DNA from: Arachidicoccus ginsenosidivorans
GTDB lineage: Bacteria > Bacteroidota > Bacteroidia > Chitinophagales > Chitinophagaceae
Reading direction: 5' to 3'
DNA length: 64,000 bases
Assembly (NCBI RefSeq): GCF_007971385.1
Contig: NZ_CP042434.1
Span: 2,232,001-2,296,000, forward strand
The translations under genes were made by a program, and so were the position numbers. Below are positions 57,980-64,000 of the stretch, in pieces. The notes under the pieces are model-generated. The model was not told where the DNA came from and searched no databases. It was given only the letters and a program-made list of their open reading frames with translations. Position 1 is the first letter of the stretch; every line of letters begins with the position of its first letter.

Positions 57980-58759
57980 TTAATTTATTATTTTTATGAG
58001 TATGGCGGATGCATAATTATATTTTGCTTCAGGCGCATCGATGAGTGCTCCAATTCTAAAATAATATTCCTTGCCAGGAATCAATAGATCTGGATAACTT
58101 GCGATATCGATTTCTAAAGAATAAGCCTGACTCAGGTCTGCTGATGTGGGCAATTCTTTTATGTTGTTGATTTTGTTCAGTGTGCTACCTACATTTATAT
58201 CTGGATCTTCAAAGAGGCCGATTTTGGCGATTTTATTTTCTACAGTGGCTTCCAGATTAAATGTGGCGATTATCTTTGACCCGGATTGTACTATTTTTGG
58301 GTTTTTTATGCGGATATAAGGCTGGACCTTAAAATTAAGTTCCGTGTTTCCCTTTACGACTACCTCTTGAATGTCAGTTGGAACAAAATTGCCCCTTACT
58401 GGATGCATGGTATATGTATTGGCAAACATTAGGTCATTACGGTAAGTGCCGTTATTTTTCACCACCATATACTGGGTCTCAGGATTGTCATAGCCATGCT
58501 CAACGTATTCTATCTGCATGCCATTGATAATGTCCTGTTCGACAAGCTCTCCAGTTTGATTATCATAGATTCCACCAGAGATGGTTGCATTTGGTCCTTC
58601 AAAATTATCGACTTTACTTAACTGACAGCTGAAAAGCACGAATAAAAAGAGACTGAATAATAGCCCCATTATTGTTTGACTTGGCAGATTTTTAGAGCAT
58701 CTAGTAATCGGCTTTGTATCTGCAATAATGTCTAATTTATTTTGTTTCATGGTATTCAT
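57980..58759 (-). CDS. DUF3823 lipoprotein of a susCD locus
   Basis: 259-residue lipoprotein; lipobox FVLFSC is at residue 45, so the true start may be ATG 58669. The mature part begins VDNFEGPNATISGGIYDNQTGELV, the DUF3823 N-terminal domain, followed by a second beta-sandwich (FKVQPYIRIKNPKIVQ). DUF3823 proteins are typical third genes of susCD loci and probably bind glycan at the surface. It follows susD by 35 bp and ends at a terminator. Confidence 0.85.
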   Translation of the reverse strand: MNTMKQNKLDIIADTKPITRCSKNLPSQTIMGLLFSLFLFVLFSCQLSKVDNFEGPNATISGGIYDNQTGELVEQDIINGMQIEYVEHGYDNPETQYMVVKNNGTYRNDLMFANTYTMHPVRGNFVPTDIQEVVVKGNTELNFKVQPYIRIKNPKIVQSGSKIIATFNLEATVENKIAKIGLFEDPDINVGSTLNKINNIKELPTSADLSQAYSLEIDIASYPDLLIPGKEYYFRIGALIDAPEAKYNYASAILIKIIN

Positions 58760-58794
58760 TTGGTATTTATTATTAAAATAAATAATGAGAAAAA

Positions 58795-60681
58795 TTAATA
58801 TTCCGGATTCTGGATGAGGCCATTGCCTGCAGTCCCAGGTATGCTACGATAATAATCTCTAAGTTGTGCAGTATTGGGATTAGCTCCAGCTACTTTTTTA
58901 CGGACAAAGATGTATTTGGGTGAATCTCCTCTTAAATCCAGCATTGGGACAAGCGCAGTTTTAATCTTGTTTTTAAAAATGGTATGGAATGTTCTTCGTC
59001 GGATCAGATCCCAATATTCTTTATTCTCAAATGAAAGTTCCACCTTTCGTTCTCTTAGAACATTATCCAATGTTAGGGGTATTGTTGTTGTATGTGCTGC
59101 CCTGAAGCGGATAGAGTTTAATAGGGCTGCAGCTTCTGTGTTTTTTGTTGCATTTCCACTTTCTACGACGGCTTCTGCATAATTGAGTAGCACTTCTGCA
59201 TACCGCATATCTGCAAAGTCTGTAGTGGATTGTAGCCAAGCATTGATTTCCCAACTCTCATTGAGGAATTTGCGGAGCAAAAAGCCTGTTCGAGTATCGT
59301 TTGCCGAGCCATCGAAACCTGAATATTGATTGGTTTGTTCCTTGCCATAGGTGTAGTAGGTGGTTCCTTTATATTCGTAGCTACCACGACTATCCATCAA
59401 GGTGCCATCATGACGGATGACTCCACCCTGGATGATTATTTTTGTTGATTTCCAAATGGCATCCGGGTAAATAATTGTTGAAAAAAAACGAGCATCCTTG
59501 TCTGCAAAGATATCTTCTGGATGATCAAATTCAAGATAGTTGGTGGTGGGATTAAATCCATCATTGTCGCTTACCTTCCCGTCTATTGTGGTAATGATTG
59601 GCGCAGCATGACCAGGATTTCCGTAATCCTCATATTGATCCACAAACTCTAGTATTGGGTTGGTTCTGCCTCTGTAAGGGAAGGATCCTCCGATTTGGTT
59701 GGGATTATTCCAACCATCGTAGTCATGGCCTAAAGGTTCACCAATTTTCCCATAACCTTTTAGAAAGATTACTTCCATAGGTGCGACATTAGGGTCTGTA
59801 AAGAGCGCCTGGAAGTTTTTAGCCGCCTCTGCAGGATTCGCCGGATCAGGCTTGTAGAGTGAAAATTTTCCCGAATTAATAATCGCTTCAGACGCTTCAA
59901 TACAAGCATTATAGTAAGTATTTGCATCTGAAGCGCTCATGCCGACTAATTTTTTCGTCACGGCCTCTCCTGACAAAGGTGCTTTATCCCAATATTTGCA
60001 AAGAGATGCCGCAAAAAGCGCAGCCCTTGATTTCAAAGCATATGCTGCCCATTTAGTTGCTCTTCTTTTGGTCTCATCTTGGCTAGCGTATCCCTCTGGT
60101 AAATTTGCAACTGCTTTATCGCATTCGCTTAATACATAATCCCAGGTTTCTTTCTCTGTATTTCTGGGGACCTTGAGGCTCTCAAAATCGGTCGTATACG
60201 ATTGGTTTTTATCCAGAATCGGGACGCCACCATAGCGTTTTGCCAATTCAAAATAAGTGTAAGCTTTGAGAAAATGGGCCTCGCCCAACAAATTATTTTT
60301 TTCCTCGTCTGATATGTCTAATGTAGGGACGGCATCTATAAGGATATTAATACTTCTATTAAGCTTATAACCTTTAGTCCACCAATCTCCGGCCCATTCG
60401 TTCCAATTGGGCCATTCCGAGTGTATTGCTTCCATGCCATATTGAGAAAGGGATAAGGACCCAGTATTGCCCCTTGCATTGAAGCCTGCTCTGGGGAAGT
60501 ACACTAAGTCTTCTATGGGTGCCTGATAATACAGGTCGGCTAAAAAAGATCGGACGCCATTTGGATCGGATAAAACAACCCCTGCCTGAATCTTATTTCT
60601 GGGTTCAATATCCAGTAATTTGGAGCATGAGCTAAGAATCAGGAGGGATATGGTTATATATAAAATTAATTTCTTTTGCAT
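58795..60681 (-). CDS. SusD/RagB-like outer-membrane lipoprotein
   Basis: 628-residue substrate-binding lipoprotein, intact. Lipobox LILSSC (Cys19), then SKLLDIEPRNKIQAG, the RagB/SusD opening. N-terminal TPR-like helices (LLGEAHFLKAYTYFELAKRYGGVPIL) and the C-terminal RFRAAHTTTIPLTLDNVLRERKVELSFENKEYWDLIRRRTF are family hallmarks. It belongs to the SusD_RagB group (PF07980/PF14322), unlike the SusD-like_2 proteins earlier in the window. It starts 12 bp after susC. Confidence 0.95.
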   Translation of the reverse strand: MQKKLILYITISLLILSSCSKLLDIEPRNKIQAGVVLSDPNGVRSFLADLYYQAPIEDLVYFPRAGFNARGNTGSLSLSQYGMEAIHSEWPNWNEWAGDWWTKGYKLNRSINILIDAVPTLDISDEEKNNLLGEAHFLKAYTYFELAKRYGGVPILDKNQSYTTDFESLKVPRNTEKETWDYVLSECDKAVANLPEGYASQDETKRRATKWAAYALKSRAALFAASLCKYWDKAPLSGEAVTKKLVGMSASDANTYYNACIEASEAIINSGKFSLYKPDPANPAEAAKNFQALFTDPNVAPMEVIFLKGYGKIGEPLGHDYDGWNNPNQIGGSFPYRGRTNPILEFVDQYEDYGNPGHAAPIITTIDGKVSDNDGFNPTTNYLEFDHPEDIFADKDARFFSTIIYPDAIWKSTKIIIQGGVIRHDGTLMDSRGSYEYKGTTYYTYGKEQTNQYSGFDGSANDTRTGFLLRKFLNESWEINAWLQSTTDFADMRYAEVLLNYAEAVVESGNATKNTEAAALLNSIRFRAAHTTTIPLTLDNVLRERKVELSFENKEYWDLIRRRTFHTIFKNKIKTALVPMLDLRGDSPKYIFVRKKVAGANPNTAQLRDYYRSIPGTAGNGLIQNPEY

Positions 60682-60693
60682 TTTCTTCAGTTT

Positions 60694-63600
60694 TTAGAAT
60701 GAAACATTTACACCTAGGTTGTAGCTTTTCATGACGGGGTAGTTATATCCTGCCAGATAATCCCCCTCATATCTTTCTGGATCGAACTGCTTGAGGAACT
60801 TTTTTGAAATGGTAATCGGATTATGCATGTTGATATAAACCCGGGCGCTTTTCAAAAATTTGATTTTACCTTCAGGAATTAAAAATCCTACCTCGATACT
60901 CTTGAGTCTTGCAAAGGCTGCATTCATACGCCATATGCTGCTCTCCCGGTAATCTGATTGCATGTTTTGAGCAAAGCGGCTGGCAGGCCAAGTCCCTGCA
61001 ATCCATGGACTGTTGGGATCATAAGGATCTGCCTGATGCCAGCGATCATAAAAAAAGGCTGGGACATTGCCGTCATTAAAAAACATTTGGCTGAAAACTT
61101 CATTAAAACGCATGGTATAAAGTGCGGCACCTTGCCAGACCATATTAAAGTCAAAATGTTTGAATCCGGCATTTACAACCATCCCGTAAAACATTTTGGG
61201 ATCACGGTTTCTGAATATTGGCAGCAGGTCTTTATTGTCAATAATGCCATCTCCATTGACATCCTGATAAGTATAATCCCCTGGCAGAAGTTGAGAATTG
61301 CCTAAATTGCCGCCATAAACTGGTGCATTATGGATCTCATCAAAGTTCTGGAACTGTCCTGTTTGCGTATAGCCCCATTCAATGTCATTCCACCGATCGG
61401 TCAGCCCAGTTGTCCATTTATTATAACTACTGGTGGCGGGGGCTCGGTCAACGACGATGTATTTGGTGCGTGCCAGATTCATATTAACACTGACGCCATA
61501 GGTAAAGTCCCCAATTTTATTCTGGTGACCGATGATAAAATCGAATCCCCGGGTCTGGTCACTTTCTAGGTTCTCTATCGGCATATCACCACCGAAAGTA
61601 TTGGGAATGCCACCATTTCGGACTTTCAATTTTCCTGTTTTGTCACGTTGGTAGTAATCAGCAGTGATTGTTAGTTTTTCGCCAAATAGTCCCAAATCGA
61701 TGCCAAAGTCGGTAATTTTAGATTTTACCCAGGTAAAATTTGGATTAATTACGCCTGGCGCAGCTAAGCCACCCGTATAGCTACCATTGGTGAATTCTGC
61801 CCCTTCACTGGTCACAGGTGTAAATCCAAGGACGTGCTGGAATGGAGCCCCTACATTTTCACCTATTAATCCATAAGAGCCCCGTAGCTTAAGGTTTGAT
61901 ACAAAAGGCAATGCCTTTTTGATAAAGCGCTCTCTTGAAAGCACCCAGCCAGCCGAAACGTTGGGGAAGAAACCCCAACGTTTGCCAGGGGCATAACGGT
62001 AGGAGCCGTCATAACGAAATGCATATTCAATTAAATACTTATTTTGGTAATCATAATTGAAACGGCCTACATAAGATAGGGTTGCCTGTTCATCCTCGCT
62101 GCCGCCATTTGTTTGGGTTCCGGATGCAAAGTCCACAATATCTGTTGTATAGAAATCATATTCTCGTTGTAAGGAGGCCTGTTTTTTGCTATATCGGCGA
62201 TACTCATTTACCAGTGTGGCACCTATGTGATGGCTGTTGGCAATAGTGGTATTGTAATCCAATTGCCCTTGTGCGACTAATCTGTCTGCATCGTCAAAGC
62301 TATTGGCAATGCGAGGTTGATTATATAACTGGGAACTTAAATCGGCGGAATAGATCCGATAACTTTTCCAGACATTTTTATTGAAAGAGTTGTAACTGTC
62401 ATAAGCCACGGTTCCTTTGACCTGTAAACCTGGAAGAAATGGCGCTTTATAAGTAAGGCTTACAGAGGATTGGAACGCCTTGTCTTTATTGTTGGTATAA
62501 CCTGCATATTTATCCTGTGACATAATAACCGCATTTTGTTGCCCAAATATATTGGCCGGATATTGCAGGTTGTTGTTGATATAAGGAGACTCGTTGGGGT
62601 GACTTACAATGGTTGCTTTATACATCCAGATAAAGCCATCTCCCCCTGGGTATTTGCGTACATTATACCTTCCTGATAACATTAAATCAGCAGTCAAGTT
62701 ATTGGACAGCTGTGCTGTAATATTGCTTCTAAAGGTGTAACGTGTATAATCCATATCATTGCTTTTAAACAACCCCGCTTCATTGTAATGGCCAAGGCTA
62801 AGAAAATACTTTACCTTATCGCTGCCTCCACGTATGGAAAAGTCGTGTTGCTGCTGCATCGCCCTTGATTTAAAAGTGGCATTATACCAATCAGTACTCT
62901 CGTAACCGGGGCCGCCTGCCTGCCATTTAGCCAGCTCTTCTTGACTGATACTATGCGTTCCATCTCTGAGATAAATGGCCTGATCATACATTTGTAGATA
63001 CTGAGTTGCATTAGACATTTCGGTGCGATAAGTCGGCTTCTGAAAGCCGACAACCCCACTGTAATTAAAGATCGGTTTACCTGCTAACCCTTTTTTGGTC
63101 GTGACCATAATGACACCATTGGCGGCATTTAAGCCATAAATAGCTGCTGAAGCGTCTTTTAAAATAGAAATGCTTTCGATGTCGCTGGGATTCAATTGTT
63201 GAAATTCCACACTGCCGTCTCTTACAATCCCATCAATGACATATAAGGGCTCTCCAAAACCGCGAATATTTATGGAAGAGCTGAAGGCTCCTGGTTCACT
63301 ATTTTGCTGGCGAATTTGTAATCCTGGTATTTTCCCCGTCAGGCTTTGTGCCAGACTGGCGTTGGTGGTGGTGTTAATTTCTTTGGCCTGTAAGGTAGAA
63401 ATGGCACTGGTAACATTGTTTCTTTTTTGTGTGCCATATCCCACCACGATCAGGTCATCCAAAGCAGTTGGTTGCGGCCGGAGAGAGACCCGTAAAAAAC
63501 CCTCATCAGAAACCATGACTTCTTTATCTTTAAAACCGACAAAACCAAATTTTAATATATCTCCTTTGTCGGCAAGTATTTGAAACCGCCCATTATTATC

Positions 63601-64000
63601 AGTTAATACGCCCCTTTTCGTTCCTTTTACTTGGACTGTCGCGCCGATAATAGGCGCACCTGTGGTATCAATAACCAATCCACTGATCTGTTGTTGTTTG
63701 GTAATAACGGCAGAGATGCTGTCTTGGTGTTCAGGTGTGTTGACTTTTGGCTTAGTCTTGATATACACCACTTTTCCATGAATCTCGTAAACCAGATCAA
63801 GGCCTTTAAGACTTAGCTTTAAAGCGTCATGGATGTTTACATCGTGAAGTTTTAAACTTACTTTCGGGACATCTTTCATTGCATTTTTTTCCCATAAGAA
63901 TCCATAACCTGTTTGTTGACCGATGCTGTTCAATACTTTTTCTAATGGTATTTGGTGAACATCTATAGTCACTTTTTGGGAAAATCCGCTGGCATTTACC
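60694..64000 (-). CDS. SusC-like TonB-dependent receptor with STN domain, 5' partial
   Basis: Outer-membrane importer running off the right end of the window; the frame is open to 64000 and the signal peptide is just beyond. The visible N-terminus is an STN (secretin/TonB N-terminal) domain: VTIDVHQIPLEKVLNSIGQQTGYGF. Next comes a CarboxypepD_reg-like domain (ISGLVIDTTGAPIIGATVQVKG), the plug (VVGYGTQKRNNVTSAIS; ISILKDASAAIYGLNAANG) and the barrel ending NLGVNVSF. An STN domain normally signals to a FecR-type anti-sigma factor, which should lie to the right of this window. SusD and DUF3823 genes follow in the same operon. Confidence 0.95.
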   Translation of the reverse strand, partial: VNASGFSQKVTIDVHQIPLEKVLNSIGQQTGYGFLWEKNAMKDVPKVSLKLHDVNIHDALKLSLKGLDLVYEIHGKVVYIKTKPKVNTPEHQDSISAVITKQQQISGLVIDTTGAPIIGATVQVKGTKRGVLTDNNGRFQILADKGDILKFGFVGFKDKEVMVSDEGFLRVSLRPQPTALDDLIVVGYGTQKRNNVTSAISTLQAKEINTTTNASLAQSLTGKIPGLQIRQQNSEPGAFSSSINIRGFGEPLYVIDGIVRDGSVEFQQLNPSDIESISILKDASAAIYGLNAANGVIMVTTKKGLAGKPIFNYSGVVGFQKPTYRTEMSNATQYLQMYDQAIYLRDGTHSISQEELAKWQAGGPGYESTDWYNATFKSRAMQQQHDFSIRGGSDKVKYFLSLGHYNEAGLFKSNDMDYTRYTFRSNITAQLSNNLTADLMLSGRYNVRKYPGGDGFIWMYKATIVSHPNESPYINNNLQYPANIFGQQNAVIMSQDKYAGYTNNKDKAFQSSVSLTYKAPFLPGLQVKGTVAYDSYNSFNKNVWKSYRIYSADLSSQLYNQPRIANSFDDADRLVAQGQLDYNTTIANSHHIGATLVNEYRRYSKKQASLQREYDFYTTDIVDFASGTQTNGGSEDEQATLSYVGRFNYDYQNKYLIEYAFRYDGSYRYAPGKRWGFFPNVSAGWVLSRERFIKKALPFVSNLKLRGSYGLIGENVGAPFQHVLGFTPVTSEGAEFTNGSYTGGLAAPGVINPNFTWVKSKITDFGIDLGLFGEKLTITADYYQRDKTGKLKVRNGGIPNTFGGDMPIENLESDQTRGFDFIIGHQNKIGDFTYGVSVNMNLARTKYIVVDRAPATSSYNKWTTGLTDRWNDIEWGYTQTGQFQNFDEIHNAPVYGGNLGNSQLLPGDYTYQDVNGDGIIDNKDLLPIFRNRDPKMFYGMVVNAGFKHFDFNMVWQGAALYTMRFNEVFSQMFFNDGNVPAFFYDRWHQADPYDPNSPWIAGTWPASRFAQNMQSDYRESSIWRMNAAFARLKSIEVGFLIPEGKIKFLKSARVYINMHNPITISKKFLKQFDPERYEGDYLAGYNYPVMKSYNLGVNVSF

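Overview
The window looks like a chromosomal segment of a member of the Bacteroidota, most likely a Chitinophagaceae-type aerobe. The evidence is four SusC/SusD outer-membrane pairs, start codons that mostly lack a Shine-Dalgarno sequence, promoters of the TTTG-N19-21-TAnnTTTG type, a SusE-like DUF1735 lipoprotein, and housekeeping genes of Bacteroidota style (615-residue PurF, C-x5-HGH PTPS homologues, MqnD). The genus cannot be fixed from the sequence alone.

Layout. 1-10.8 kb: two nutrient-uptake loci, visibly more AT-rich than the rest: susC(partial)-susD-susE-like, then susC-susD. 10.9-14.4 kb: ftsE coupled to a glycosyltransferase, a second glycosyltransferase and rlpA. 14.5-19.5 kb: gcvT, a GH36 alpha-galactosidase and a secreted HExxH protein. 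19.8-20.6 kb: remains of an AAA-ATPase-like/PD-(D/E)XK protein, then a DUF3667 protein. 21.6-28.1 kb: haem cluster hemA-hemC-hemD-hemE-hemF-hemB on the minus strand. 28.7-35.1 kb: ROK regulator followed by susC-susD. 35.4-55.7 kb: mostly housekeeping: small periplasmic proteins, tgt, a CPA1 antiporter, fabD, folE with two PTPS/QueD paralogues, GNAT, LptF/G permease, citrate synthase, zinc-ribbon coiled coil, Nif3, mqnD, FMN reductase, purF, ruvC, a flippase-like protein and a DUF3108 protein. 55.8-57.7 kb: an Rpn-type nuclease locus. 58-64 kb: DUF3823-susD-susC(partial) on the minus strand.

The most interesting item is the Rpn locus. The PD-(D/E)XK gene contains a perfect AGGAGG ribosome-binding site and an in-frame internal ATG, which would release its C-terminal tail as a separate 76-residue protein. 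A diverged free-standing copy of that tail, with the same AGGAGG site, lies 212 bp downstream. The tails differ by one AVEK tetrapeptide unit. This matches the gene-within-gene RpnL/RpnS toxin-antitoxin arrangement reported as phage defence in enterobacteria, and adds an apparent orphan RpnS.

A second window-wide observation is technical. Eleven frame breaks (susC1, susD1 three times, susE-like, susD2, hemE, susC3, tgt twice, ruvC) are each repaired by adding one base to a homopolymer or at a G/C-run junction. A twelfth, in rpn, needs one A removed from A7. Several affected genes are core functions, so these look like assembly or base-calling errors, not pseudogenes. Affected genes are annotated as single reconstructed CDS.
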